A stretch of 64,000 bases of DNA from Yponomeuta sedellus (taxonomy: Eukaryota > Arthropoda > Insecta > Lepidoptera > Yponomeutidae), in assembly GCA_934045075.1 (NCBI GenBank), contig OW203730.1, forward strand, positions 7,824,785 through 7,888,784, read 5' to 3'. Below, one piece after another: positions 31,525-41,999 of this stretch. The notes under the pieces are model-generated. The model was not told where the DNA came from. It was given only the letters and a program-made list of their open reading frames with translations, and searched no databases. Position numbers and translations under genes: made by a program. Within the stretch, counting starts at the first letter, position 1. Each line of letters begins with the position of its first letter.

Positions 31525-31825
31525 TAAAATAATAACCGACTTCTGTGCACTAAGGCACTAAAACAGCAGAAAAAGTTTAAACTAGTTTGACCTATCAATT
31601 CGAAATTAGTTTATATTTGGGTACTGTAGAAGTATATATTGGAGTCGGTGCCAAGTACCAGACCAGCACATACAGTTTGGGCACCGACCAATGGGACCTA
31701 ATCAAACAACGAAAAATATCAAAATCGGCTAAGATTTGACAAAGTTATGCAAAACAATAGTAAAAAAAGTAATACGCGTCAAATTGAAAACCTCCTCCTT
31801 TTTTAAAGTCGGTAATTTTTTTTTG
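31525..31825. repeat. Dispersed repeat with ACCGACTT ends
   Basis: Bounded by AATAACCGACTTCTG and AAGTCGGTAATTTTTTT (inverted ACCGACTT). Inside are TATATTGGAGTCGGTGCCAA, GACCAGCACATACAG and GAAAACCTCCTCC. The pattern is common in moth genomes. A second ACCGACTTC start lies at 28954. Class unknown, possibly MITE-like. Confidence 0.55.
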
Positions 31826-31989
31826 TGTATTTACGGAATTATTTTTAGACTCGGTTTAAAAATAGTAGGAATCTTAGTATTTTTAATGACTCGTGATAGT
31901 CATAGATAGCTATATATTGAACGGTTAGCTAATCGCGATTAAAGTCGAAAATAAAAAAATAAATTTGTTCTTAATTCAATATAAATAAA

Positions 31990-32110
31990 AAAGATAATTA
32001 CATTAAAATATTACCTCACTGTTTGACATCTTCTCCACGTCACCTGTTGGTTGGCTAGAATAAAATACTATTTAATATTAAGCCCGCCAATTGCACAATA
32101 TTTACTGGTA
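31990..32110 (-). repeat. Microsatellite-associated repeat (GGCGGGCTTAATA family)
   Basis: CCACGTCACCTGTTGGTTGG and TAGAATAAAATACTATTTAA with AAGCCCGCCAATTGCACAA match, in reverse, 47470-47592, and more distantly 12190-12245 and 49590-49640. Confidence 0.7.
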
Positions 32111-32550
32111 CTGTAAATAATTTAATAATAATAATATACAACTAAGTACGAACAATATAGTATAAACGATTAGTAATATAGAGTACAAGTCTGTAAAACA
32201 GTACTTTGCTCAGAATTGCGCTCTAGTAACAACTGTAACAAAGGGCCAAGTCGTAGCGACGCCAGACATTCTTCAAAGGAATAACTCCTACAATTTTCTC
32301 TATAGTTTCCGAGTTCGTAACAGCCCCTTCAGTCGACTCCACTGCATGAGACGGCAGTGAAAAATATAACAAGAGTTTATATAAATGAAGCAATGATCCA
32401 AGACGCAAAAGACAAATGAGGTGTTTCCTTGTAAGCTTATTGCACGAACCTTAAACGCTTTCAATCCGATCAAAACTGGTGTATGTGGATACTATTTTAA
32501 AACATTTTAGGTTTGACAACAAGCAGTTAATCGTACTCAGAGAAGTTTTA
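32111..32550. other. Intergenic, nothing recognised
   Basis: AT-rich; short frames only. Confidence 0.35.
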
Positions 32551-33560
32551 GGGCCGGTTTCTGAATTGAGAATTTTTCTAGTTAAATACTTAAGTGATGT
32601 TCTGAGACGCTCTTTGCTGATATATTGGAAGAGACGATTTGTGAGTGTGGCCTTGAGGAAGGAGCTCTTGACCACATTTTCTTTAATTGTAATAAGAATA
32701 TTCGTTCTATAAATATTTATATGTCCCTTCCATCAATTAACATCCCACTCCCTATAAACTTAAGATGCCTTAACTTACGTGTCTTTTAATATGGACCTAT
32801 TTATTATACTTATTAAATTCATTGGGGAAAATGATTTGATTTTTGAACACATCACAATTTGGTTGATGATACCACGAACTATGTAAATATGTATATTCTC
32901 TGTATTACGTACAGGCAGCGACATCTGGCTGAAGTAGATTGCATCACTTACAGCCCCGACTACCTACTTTGCAGTTAGGTTTTAACATCGGAATGATATC
33001 GCTGTACCCACATGATTATACTATTTTTATTTTTAATGCACTAACCCGTGCTAAGGACAATTTTAAAAAACCTATTTCGAGGCTAAAAATACAGAGAATA
33101 GTGTAAAGAGGTTCGAAATTTCACTGATGCCGGTGAGTCGCCCATTAGCTCAGTTGGATAGAGCGCTGGCATGGATAGCCAGAGGTCGCGGGTTCGAATC
33201 CCGGCATGGGTGGAATTTTTAGCCTGTAAATAGGTTTTTTTAAATTGTCCTTAGCACGGGTTAGTGCATTAAAAATAAAAATAGTATAATCATGTGAATA
33301 CTTATTATTTATATAAATAACCATAAAACCTTATATCGTTACAGATTCGGCTGCATGATCCTGCATGACATTACTGTATAAGCCTACAAAAAGGAAAAGT
33401 GTCCCGTTAAAGATTAAGTAACGCTGCGCGTGAATTGTGTTTATTTTATTATTTTTAATTAAGACGAGACTTGACTTAGGCAGAAATAGTCGACATTGGC
33501 TGATTGCCACTATCCCAAAAAAAGTATTAACTTAGCGAAATTCTCAATTCAGAAACTGGC
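32551..33560. mobile_element. Inverted-repeat DNA element, ~1.0 kb
   Basis: The left end GGGCCGGTTTCTGAATTGAG and right end CTCAATTCAGAAACTGGC are inverted over ~26 bp (continuing AATTTT/AAATTC). Flanking triplets are TTA and TAA, so an exact duplication is not seen. A tRNA-bearing fold-back repeat sits inside. GGGCC-type ends again suggest a PIF/Harbinger-like origin, unproven. Confidence 0.55.
32905..33296 (+). mobile_element. tRNA-bearing fold-back repeat with ~80-bp inverted arms
   Basis: The cleanest fold-back copy. The left arm, 33009-33090, starts CACATGATTATACTATTTTT and runs to GAGGCTAAAAAT. The right arm, 33217-33296, is its reverse complement and ends ATAGTATAATCATGTG. Between them lie the leader (ACAGAGAATAGTGTAAAGAG) and a tRNA-like segment (33140-33211) with CCCATTAGCTCAGTTGGATA, anticodon stem CTGGC/GCCAG and B box GGGTTCGAATCCC. 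The block at 32905-33008 (TACGTACAGGCAGCGACATC to GATATCGCTGTACCCA) is also part of the family, as seen at 43040-43160. The anticodon loop is ATGGATA, giving GGA at 34-36, but the short variable loop is not tRNA-Ser-like. Confidence 0.85.
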
Positions 33561-33689
33561 TAACAGTCCACTGCACTTGAATCTGATACTTGGGTACGGG
33601 CCCTGTAATGTACCCATTACAGGGCCCATTTTGATATCTCTATGACATCATTGATAAAACAAACTTCGAGCTATAAAAAATAAATAATA

Positions 33690-33940
33690 ACTAAATAAAT
33701 AAATATTCATGGACATATTACACAGATCTCGTTAGCCCTATACTAATTACAACTAAATGACTTGTGTTATAGGTGCTAACTCGACGATAGATTGAATACA
33801 ATAAATACATAGATAACATACAAGACCCGAGACGAACTGGAAAAGTTCGTTTCCTAGTTTGACCCGGCCGGGGATCGAACCCGAGACCTTCGGTTTTACA
33901 GTCAGCGTTCCAAACCGCTGCGCCACCGCGGCCGTCGAAA
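33690..33940 (-). mobile_element. tRNA-derived SINE, family D
   Basis: The minus-strand head GGCCGCGGTGGCGCAGCGGT, GACTGTAAAAC (GTA in the anticodon position, tRNA-Tyr-like) and B box GGGTTCGATCCC is followed by AAACTAGGAAACGAACTTTT and an AT-rich tail with ATTTATTTAGTTATT. The body is shared with 54930-55112, which lacks the head. Confidence 0.85.
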
Positions 33941-34492
33941 AAATACAAATAAATTTATTTAAGTTATTGGATGAAGCCAACCAAAGGGTGACGAGCAGCA
34001 CTTTTAAAATAGAGCTTAAGTCGTACTTAAATCATGTTTAAAAAGTGCAAATATAGACGACATTTTACAAAATAAAATAATATGAATGCCTGTAGCTGAA
34101 TACAGTCGACCGCACGTCGACCTTTACACCCGTGCAGTTCACTCTGCTCAGTACACTACAGCGATGCTATAAAATATCATTTCAATTTCCATAGGTTGTC
34201 AACTGCATATTAAAACTTTTGTAAGCATTACTATTTTTTTCGAAATTGAATAAGGAATCAAGTTAATGATTTACAGAGAGTTTTGTAATTTTAAGAACAT
34301 AATTTTCTATGTTTTCTATTTATCTACACCATCTTCTCATTGTCTTCGTAGATAAAGGTTTAATTGTAAATAGACATAGATATAATTAATTCCTCTCCAG
34401 TTATTGTTCATTGTATTACATCTTGCATTGGTAAAACCCGAAACCTAAGCTTTTATTCAACTCACGGATTAGACAGGTAATCAGCACTTTCA
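33941..34492. other. Intergenic, nothing recognised
   Basis: AT-rich; no gene recognised. Confidence 0.35.
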
Positions 34493-34686
34493 GTCTGTTA
34501 GCTTTTAGAATATTCCTCGGCAACTATCGGATAGAATCGGATATATTCGTGTAATAGAAATATCGGAAGTTCTATTGTGACATATAATTGAAAATAAACT
34601 TAATAAGAAAAGCTTTATACAGAGCAGAAAGTAGTATTACCGAAGCCTACTCTAGAGCCCGAGGTATATTCTAAAAGCTAACAGAC
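34493..34686. mobile_element. MITE-like inverted repeat, 194 bp
   Basis: GTCTGTTAGCTTTTAGAATA at the left is matched by TATTCTAAAAGCTAACAGAC at the right, with arms of 28 bp and one mismatch (TTCCTCGG/CCGAGGTA). No clear duplication and no coding content. Confidence 0.7.
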
Positions 34687-35253
34687 TTTACTACCTTTAA
34701 CAACATCTCTAGACAGCCTAGCAATATTCAACATACGAAGCCCTAACGACATGCATTGCGTGATTTGAGATATCGGTCGTTAATTAGGACTACAATCTCT
34801 GCCCGAACGAGCATCCTTAACCAGCAACAGGATGCATAAAGGCTGATTAACTGGTTATATGCCTTATGACAATGATTCACGATATTGCTTGTGCGCGTGG
34901 TAATCCTCAGACCGCGATATTTGCGACCGCTGTCAGCCAAGTATGCAGGAATTTATAGTTATCATTCATAATGGTCTGTTTATATCTCCTCCCTGCTACC
35001 TGTCAAGCGAAAATGAGCCTTTTGTGATGGTGATAAGGCTCTTGCTTGATTCGAAGTAAATCAGGTGGTGCCGTATCAACACTAAAAGCATTTACATGGA
35101 ATGACAGATTCATTGTAAATAATGGTCTGATTCGCGAGGTTGTAGAGAAGTTCTTGCAAGAGTGTCTTCTTGAAGATATGTATTGTCATTACAATCTTTT
35201 TGTAAAAAGAAAAGCTTGCAATTTCTTTGTAAATTTTTCAATCTTTTTGTAAA
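34687..35253. other. Intergenic, nothing recognised
   Basis: Two open frames of 65-68 codons without domains (34743-34940 minus, 35046-35252 plus). Confidence 0.35.
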
Positions 35254-35456
35254 AATTTTAAAAAACCTATTTAGAGGCAAAAAAATCCACCATACCGGGA
35301 CTCGGACCCGCGACTTCTGCCTAAGCGGGTCAGCGCTTTCTCAACTGAGCTAACGGGTAAGTACCGGCATCAGCAAAATTTCGAACCTCTTTACATACTC
35401 TCTGTATTGTATAAATTGTCCTTAGCACGGGTTAAAGCAACAAAAAGAATATAATC
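35254..35456 (-). mobile_element. tRNA-bearing fold-back repeat, minus-strand tRNA
   Basis: AACCTATTTAGAGGC arm, then a diverged minus-strand tRNA-like segment (about 35289-35358), leader with GAACCTCTTTACATAC, then the opposite terminus CCTTAGCACGGGTTAAAGC and AAAAAGAATATAATC. Confidence 0.8.
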
Positions 35457-35744
35457 TTGCTAACACAAGTTTTATCATATCAAGGCTTAACAGATAGGAA
35501 ACGAAGGGTCTACAAATGTGAAATAGGACGCTAAGAACTCGCTGAACTGACGATCAGAGGGAGTTTGCTGCGTTAAATCGTTGGATGCAAATAGCAACTT
35601 TTGACTATAGAGTTCATCTATAGATATAGACTGACTACAGACTGTAAAATAGCTACTATTGGAATTTATAAGAGACGCCGTTCATTTCTACACACGGACG
35701 CATCCTAAGTGGATTTCTATGAAATGAAATGAAGATCTATGCTT

Positions 35745-35825
35745 GTGATCTCCTGGCCTGATTACCATAGCACCGGATATCCTAATTTGGGACCAGGATA
35801 AATGATTATACTGTGTGGAAGCTAC
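35745..35825 (+). repeat. SINE family B tail fragment
   Basis: CCTGGCCTGATTACCATAGC and TTGGGACCAGGATAAATGAT match the family B 3' end. Confidence 0.6.
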
Positions 35826-36132
35826 TTTTTTATCATAAAAATGTATTAAAAATAAATATATTACGAGATGTTACCATTGGCGGAAAACTTATACATGGTA
35901 GGTAGATCCGCCCCTTAATAAAGAAAAGCATCACAACATTACCTCCTTCCCCTTCTCCAGGCAATATTCTCAAACTTGCAACACTGACATGTACCCCCAT
36001 AAGTTGGTGCGTTGTTACTTTGACAAAGTTCCACCTGAGCTGATGGAACTCCGCCGCTGTCGTCAACTATTTGGCTTGTTTTACATTAGACGATGATCTT
36101 TACTAAACGATATCGCTGGATTTATATTTATA

Positions 36133-36470
36133 CCAGTAGCCTAGTCGAACCGACTGATTGAAGTCAATCACTTGAGTTAAGCAACAACAGGCGCGGTTAG
36201 GTGCAGGATAGGTGACCGTCCCGTGACTAACGCTAGTGGCATTTTTTCCGAGCACTTCCGTGCTTCGCAAGGCACGTTAATCTGTTGGTGCCAGTTGTCA
36301 TGAAATGGCTGTCGTTGAGCTATGCCAGAGGCCTTATGGGTGGCTTGATAACTTCTGACGGTAAGGCCCGCCACTCTCTTACAATCCTCCACCAACCCGG
36401 ACTTGGCCCCCCTGGTGGAGTATGGCCTAAGAGATCCGTGCCCCAGCAGTAGGGATACAAGGGTTGAGAT
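36133..36470 (+). mobile_element. 5S rRNA-derived SINE, subfamily 1
   Basis: GTTAAGCAACAACAGGCGCG then GGATAGGTGACCG, body GGCACGTTAATCTGTTGGTG, tail CAGCAGTAGGGATACAAGGG. The left end is slightly shortened (starts at CCTAGTCGAACCGA). Confidence 0.85.
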
Positions 36471-36562
36471 CGCCTTAGAACGGCCTTAGTTAAAGAGGGC
36501 TGCCAGATACCTTTTCTTATTGGATGAGGGTGATCAAGCCGCCGTTTTTGGTATTGTCAGAT

Positions 36563-36940
36563 AATTTTAAAAAACCTATTCAGAGGCTAAATATTCCACC
36601 CACGCCGGTATTCAAACCCGCGACCTCCGGCTATCCGTGCTATCGCTCTTCCAACTGAGCTAATGGGCGACTCACCGGCGTCAGTGAAATTTCGAACCTC
36701 TTTACAATATTCTCTGTATTACGTACATACATGGGTATGGGCATGGGTGGAATTTTTAGCCTCTAAATAGGTTTTTAACACAAGATAATATGTTAAAATG
36801 ACTACCTCTTCCCAGAAGGCATTGCTTCACTCGAGTGCTAATTATTACTTTATCTCATAATAGTGTTTGTTGATCAACGCCTTTGGCTTTTATTTACAAA
36901 CGACGTTCCAGGTTGCAATAAAACTTTGCCTTGTATTGTC
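36563..36940 (-). mobile_element. tRNA-bearing repeat plus shared flank
   Basis: Minus-strand tRNA-like segment 36599-36669, leader (GAACCTCTTTACAATATTCT) and a short right arm (GGCATGGGTGGAATTTTTAG, TCTAAATAGG). It is followed by about 160 bp (AAAATGACTACCTCTTC to CAATAAAACTTTGCCTT) that is also found after the copy at 57978-58380. The two loci therefore share more than the element itself. Confidence 0.8.
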
Positions 36941-37662
36941 TGTATTACGTACAGTGTTCTCAGATAATTCCTTGCATATATCTCGCCACTTCTATCGCAA
37001 GGGAGGTAGCCCTCGGTCGTTGCTTATCAGCTGCTTACTTATGCGTTCCAAATCCTATCAAAATCTTGAAAGTCGCAATGGCCATTTGTACGGAATTTGA
37101 CAGTTGAACGATTGGAGTCGTTCAAATTTAATGCTTGGAATGAAAGAGCAGTTCGATGATGTCGTATCGTTACGTTTGTCGTGTAATGTGAAATTGTCCT
37201 TTAGATGTTCGGAATCTGGCTTATCTAACTTTAAGGCCCAAATTATGCAATACAAGTTTCTCTTAGAACCTGTGTCATACCAAGTCATATAATATACCTA
37301 CGTGTTTATGTTATTGTGTTTTCTGGTTTCGTATCTTCTTCCCTATAATGCATTTCTGTTCAAATTCTACTCTGGGTAGTTGATCCCAGAAACTCGGTTA
37401 GTTAGTAGCTAGAATATTGCAATGACTATGGCAACGATATTATACCCATTAATTGAGGGCTTTCATTCACAAATAAAAAAAAACATTTTAAGCATCACGA
37501 GAAAAGAATACGGAAACCTTGATATAAGTTGGCCTAAAAATTACATTTTAAGTTTTAAAGGTAAGACCTTAACATCACATCTTTGGAATAACATTACATT
37601 TTGATGTACGAATACGCTCTCTAAATAATTACCATACCTTTTGAGCTGAGACGCTGTTTACT
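36941..37662. other. Intergenic, no recognised gene
   Basis: Overlapping open frames on both strands at 37058-37292 (76 codons minus, 62 codons plus) show no domain. No further support. Confidence 0.4.
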
Positions 37663-37731
37663 GTAATACAGGCAATAAGCCTAGCTCAATACCAGAATCT
37701 GGTATTGAGCTAGGCTTATTGCCTGTATTAC
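37663..37731. repeat. Perfect 69-bp palindrome (34-bp arms)
   Basis: GTAATACAGGCAATAAGCCT and AGCTCAATACCAGA, a single centre base, then the exact reverse complement ending AGGCTTATTGCCTGTATTAC. The hairpin would have a 1-base loop formally, so in practice a cruciform or closed hairpin with a few unpaired bases. Confidence 0.95.
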
Positions 37732-38167
37732 TGATGCTGTATGTTTTTGTGCTATTGAACGTATCAGTTCTATGTTACTTAGCCCTATTCTGTATTCTTA
37801 GGTCGATAAAAATATTCCTTTTAATTTTACTTAGCTTTAACATGACGTACACATTAAATAAAATAAATTCTAAACACTTGCAGAACTTTGCGATAGAGCG
37901 GCGCAAATTTCATGTGATAGTTGACTAAAGCAGCTGTTGGAGTATTTACTGTCGAACTCCTTCAAGGCAGTAATCCCGCCCATCCCCTAATGGATACGGG
38001 CTTTAGACGAGCCGATTTACGACTCGAACACCTGCCGACAGGTCTGGGTCTGAGTGACGTCACTATACCTAATAAATTCTCCTTTGCCCGAGTGATTCTT
38101 GTCAATATTGTCACCGTCATCGTCCTCGTAATTCATCAATTCATCGCGGTCAGCAAAATAGAAGTTA
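37732..38167. other. Intergenic, nothing recognised
   Basis: Frames at 37719-37928 (hydrophobic) and 37921-38190 without recognisable domains. Confidence 0.35.
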
Positions 38168-38612
38168 TTTTTAGGGTTCCCTACCTTTAAAGGAATAACG
38201 AAACGCTCATAGCATCACGTCTTTCTGTCAAGACCCTTTATCTCGGAAATGCGTACAGGTTTCGAGTTGAAATTAAAACCGTGTAGGTATTTAAATCTAT
38301 AGACCTTTGAAGTTTTGGCAAAATCAAACTTCTAAGTTAACGCAAAAAAAGATACGGTCGTTTATGCCACAAAAAAATATATTTCATATGGTTGAACTAG
38401 AACTGAAATTTGGCAAGTAATACCTTTATTAAAAATACAGGAAAAACTATAATAATAAAATCATGAAAAAAATGTTTTTAAAGTTCGAGAAAAGCTCGAC
38501 AAAAAAAATGCAAGACTCGATTCCTAAGCTTTTATAATATTTAGCTATTTACTTACAAATTTGTACGGAACTTTCGGTGCGTAAGTCCAACTTGTACTTG
38601 GCCGGTTTTTTC
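38168..38612 (+). repeat. Dispersed repeat family G, near full length
   Basis: Starts TTTTTAGGGTTCCCTACCTT, passes TCACGTCTTTCTGTCAAGAC and AAGTTTTGGCAAAATCAAAC, and ends TTTGTACGGAACTTTCGGTG, CGTAAGTCCAACTTGTACTT, GGCCGGTTTTTT. The two end words are typical of a repeat very common in moth genomes. Class uncertain. Confidence 0.7.
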
Positions 38613-38753
38613 AAATATAATTCTAATTTTAATAGCAGCAATAAATTACTACGCGATTAAGCCCAGAAAATATTCTATGTATGTAAAACTTAGAAAATGT
38701 GTCTGTAACCTGTTTTGTGTTCTATATAAATAAATGTGAAATTTCTTACACAG

Positions 38754-38940
38754 AATTTCAACTTCGGGTGTCATCCAAATCAATCTGAGCTCAAAGGAAG
38801 GGAGTAAACTAATTGAAAATGAACAAGCAACCGACAGGCTACACAGAACATTACGTGAAAGAAGAACTTGTCTTGCCAAAGTAAAGGAATTATTAGGTAT
38901 ATCACCCACCTCATGGGATCGAGGAGTACAAAATGCTTAA
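38754..38940 (+). CDS. Candidate terminal exon, product not recognised
   Basis: An acceptor-like TTTCTTACACAG ends at 38753. After one base the frame runs 61 codons to TAA: it starts ISTSGVIQINLSS, then KEGSKLIENEQATDRLHRTL, RERRTCLAKVKELLGISPT, SWDRGVQNA. It is rich in charged residues with a likely amphipathic helix (about residues 17-48), unlike the chance frames around it. AATAAA lies 36 bases after the stop (38976-38981), and a repeat starts only just beyond. I do not recognise the protein, and no upstream exon is identified because the preceding 600 bp is repeat family G. It may be the last exon of a host gene extending left, a retrocopy piece, or part of an unidentified transposon. Confidence 0.4.
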
Positions 38941-38986
38941 GTTAATTCCGCCTTATTGTACATTTATTTAAGTGCAATAAAAGTCG

Positions 38987-39132
38987 TCGCCATCGTCAGG
39001 CTATACTGGAGATAGCCCTCCCCTAAAGAGCGCCACGTTGTGCTATCATAGGGGGTAATGCCCATAATCCCCACGCTGGGTATGCGGGTTGGGGATCGCA
39101 GATCGGTGGAATTGTACTGCAGGGGGCGCAAA
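38987..39132 (-). mobile_element. RTE-tailed repeat (family E), truncated
   Basis: Minus-strand copy of the 3' half: GTACAATTCCACCGATCTGC, CAGCGTGGGGATTATGGGCA, and a mutated tail with TATCTCCAGTATAGCCTGAC. Truncated at the CTGCAGGGGGCGC junction. Confidence 0.8.
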
Positions 39133-39279
39133 AAATAAAATAAAAGTATTAATTAATAAATAAATCTAGGATATTCTAATAAATAAGACAATCAATTACA
39201 TTACTTAGATTTAAGAAATCACAGTAAAAGGTAATTCTTTTTTTTTTGGTGGTGCAATAAAGTATATTCTATAACATAA

Positions 39280-39450
39280 CAACGAATCGCTGAATGTGTT
39301 GGTAAGCGCAAATCTCGAGAGCAGCTGAACCGATTTCGCCAATTCTTTTTTTAGACAATTCCTTGAAGTAAGAGGATGGTTCTTACGGAGAGAAAAAATT
39401 TAAAAAATCGATGGTAGGCGGTACGAAGTTAGCTGGGTCAGGTACATAAA
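39280..39450 (-). repeat. Dispersed repeat family H
   Basis: GCTGAATGTGTTGGTAAGCG, AAATCTCGAGAGCAGCTGAA, AGGATGGTTCTTACGGAGAG, GGCGGTACGAAGTTAGCTGG. Reversed, it starts CCCAGCTAACTTCGTACCGC, matching 54708-54905 and the fragment at 17515. Confidence 0.75.
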
Positions 39451-39616
39451 TATTTTACGTATTTCATGTTTTATATATGCTTTGTGTTTTAGATTAAGTA
39501 TTGCATATCCCACTTCTATTTTAACAAACTTCTATGATTACACTACGATTATATACTTTGGACTGCAGGCCAGAACACAAGCATAATGTCTGTTGAGTGA
39601 TGTCCTTGAAATTAAA

Positions 39617-39795
39617 CAAAACGAAATGAAAACGTTTGATTCAAAGTAGCGCAGAAACTGCGGCTTAATGAACGTTACAATTTAAACTAGGTGTCTATTT
39701 CAAAATCTAGATAATTTTGTGGAAAAAATGGACAAAAAACTCCAAAGTTAGTCTTTTCACAGTCCTTAATTGATAGAGTTTACATAATTATTATA
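39617..39795 (+). repeat. Dispersed repeat family I
   Basis: AAAGTAGCGCAGAAACTGCG, GCTTAATGAACGTTACAATT, AAAATGGACAAAAAACTCCA, CAGTCCTTAATTGATAGAG. Also at 49035-49210 and 62030-62170. All three follow AAATGAAA-type sequence. Confidence 0.75.
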
Positions 39796-39910
39796 AAACA
39801 TAGAACTCATGCATTGGCTTTAATTTCAGACATCATTGTCATCTATATAATCCTTAAATAGCCCTTTTGGCACAAAGTGTACTTAACACATTTTTTGAAC
39901 CGCGTTTCAG

Positions 39911-40113
39911 GCAAGTTTAATATAATCTTCAGGGATTTTATTAAAGAAAAGTATACATTGCCCCATGAAAGATGTACTAACCATTGCCAGCCTAAATCAT
40001 GGGAACGAAAGTTTATGGCAAACTTAATGCCTGAAGCATTTAAGCAACCGCAGATATTGGGAGATATAATACGTACTCCCTTCACTTTACGTAAAGATGA
40101 AGAACGCCATTAA
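39911..40113 (+). CDS. Candidate terminal exon or coding fragment, product not recognised
   Basis: An acceptor-like CGCGTTTCAG precedes 39911. The + strand frame continues as KFNIIFRDFIKEKYTLPHER, CTNHCQPKSWERKFMANLMP, EAFKQPQILGDIIRTPFTL, RKDEERH and a stop at 40113. Composition is balanced and protein-like (several Cys, Trp, Pro, charged residues), unlike neighbouring AT-driven frames. An ORF with its own ATG exists from 39877. No domain is recognised. It could be a C-terminal exon of the same or another gene as 38754-38940, or a fossil of a mobile element. A minus-strand frame over the same bases looks like its shadow. Confidence 0.35.
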
Positions 40114-40609
40114 ATGGCTGTGTTTACGCAGGGCGAGACTTCTGTGTTTATTTATATTTCAACCTCGTTCTACTTGGATTATAAGAGAAATAAGCGAGAA
40201 GCGTTCTTCTTGATCCCTTTGTCGGGTACGCGTTCATTAATTTTCTAAAGGCTCGAGCTATGTCGTCTCCTAAGCTTAGAACCGACTATCAGTAAGCGGA
40301 ATTCAGCAATTGCGAAGTGAAAAATTCAAGGACTTTACTTAATTGTATCTTAACCCTTTCTCAAACGAAAAAATATCCTGTTTAATTTGTCAAGCCAAAA
40401 AATATAGTTGATCTATCAGTGTATCAAATTACTGCATCGGTGGTTCTATTTTCTTAGCTTGTTCATCTAGCAGTAATTATATTAATTTTTGATTTTTAAA
40501 GTGTATAAATAATTATATAGTAATTTATATAAACAAAAATTATTATATCACTACAACCCAGCGTTACTTAATTCTAGGAAGAGGTGTCTTTGATTACGTT
40601 TTCAGGCCA
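40114..40609. other. Intergenic, nothing recognised
   Basis: AT-rich with no recognised content; would be 3' flank if 39911-40113 is a real exon. Confidence 0.35.
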
Positions 40610-40780
40610 AAAATTTGTAATGCGTGGGTTCGATTTCGTTGGAGGCCTCACTCTGAATGTATTTACCATGTTTGTAATCTTCTTGTAAGCAGTTATCACA
40701 ACTTAAAGTATCCTAGTTCAATGCCAGGGTAAGTGATTGTGTTGTATGGAAGTTACTGTTACTATTTAAATGTAGTGCTT
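40610..40780 (+). mobile_element. tRNA-derived SINE, family B, diverged
   Basis: AATGCGTGGGTTCGATTTCG (B box) is followed by TTACCATGTTTGTAATCTTC, AAAGTATCCTAGTTCAATGC and AAGTGATTGTGTTGTATGGA, the family B body and tail. Confidence 0.65.
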
Positions 40781-41397
40781 TAAATTCAATACAGAGCTCT
40801 TTTTTTATTGCTACAATCCGAATCCGCATCTACGATAGTTAAAAAAATTGTACCCACAACGTTCTTTTCATATCACGCTTACACACAAAATATGGAGCAA
40901 TTTTAGTACCGCGTAGAGGTAATTATAAGCAGTAATTTAGGGTACTCGGGAGAGCTTTAATTACGAAACATAATAGGCTACCCTGATAACGGTTTAAACT
41001 AACATACAAATTGCTTGTACGTAATTTTCTCACACTGTGCGAGTCGTAAATTACCTATTGGTGGATCAGAAAGTAATAAATTACGAGGCACGTGAATTTA
41101 GGAGATGGAAGCTCTGCTCTGTCTGCCTGCGTTCTAAGACACTATCAAATAAACATACGAGTAATGTGTGTAAAAATCTATTTGTTTGTTACATAAAACA
41201 CACACATGTAAACCTCTTAAAGTACAGTAGATTAGATAAGATTATGATATATTTCGATATCTCTTGAACATTTTTCTCATCAAAAACAGTAATATACTCG
41301 TCAAATTTAGAACCTCCGGTATCACGTCTGAGTACCATGGGGGTACATTGTTTTGTACAAACGGCCACAGTATGGCGGTATTTCAATGTTTGTGATA
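40781..41397. other. Intergenic, nothing recognised
   Basis: AT-rich; small frames only. Confidence 0.35.
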
Positions 41398-41470
41398 TCC
41401 TTACCTGGTTGCCATAGCACAGGTGTCCTAGTTTGGGACTAGAACGAGCGATTATGGAGTGTACAAAGTT
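41398..41470 (+). repeat. SINE family B tail fragment
   Basis: CTTACCTGGTTGCCATAGCA and CCTAGTTTGGGACTAGAACG match the family tail. Confidence 0.6.
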
Positions 41471-41776
41471 TTTTATTTTATTATAACAATTAGTAACAAA
41501 TATAATTCAGTAAAAAGGATAATCGCAATGTAGGTAATACATTTATAATTTGACAACTCATATGTCAAATTTTCCAGCTGGAAGGCCTCTCCGCAGTTAA
41601 AAGAACAAACATAAGATAAGATAAAAATATTCTTTATTGTATACCGAAAATTCATACAGAACATACACTACATAGGAAACACGAAAATGATACTCCTTCT
41701 ATTCTTTCGCAGGCACGCCAAAAAGGAGGTCACGTGACAATTTAACCTATTAAGTCCTTACAGAGCAAATAGCGAT

Positions 41777-41990
41777 TTAAATATTGCGTCCTATATACAT
41801 CCCACTGCATAGTCCTTCTGTCGCAGAGAGATAGTATGGGCTTAATCGCCACGCGAGTACCGATGCTACCGATATCGTTATTTTTATGGTCAGGACTGAG
41901 GGACGTCCCTTACCGGCCCTTCCGCCCACATTCGCTTGATATATTTGTTTCGTCAATCTTTCCTCCTTCATCCTCTCCACATGTCAAATC
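41777..41990 (-). pseudogene. RTE LINE fragment plus SINE-like piece
   Basis: The minus-strand frame reads ERMKEERLTKQIYQANVG, then GRAGKGRPSVLTI. This matches the ERLTKQIY...GRGRPRRT segment near the end of RTE endonuclease/reverse transcriptases and overlaps in part with 27325-27540. The rightward + strand piece GCAGAGAGATAGTATGGGCT (41824-41843) resembles the SINE-like word at 51895, so the junction is a nested or chimeric insertion. Confidence 0.65.
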
Positions 41991-41999
41991 GAGGCTATT

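Noticed and set aside
33140..33211. Functional tRNA gene
   Set aside because: The cloverleaf parts are good, but the same sequence recurs in about 17 places with truncations and always within the same repeat body. The anticodon loop is atypical and the acceptor stem has mismatches, so it is tRNA-derived.
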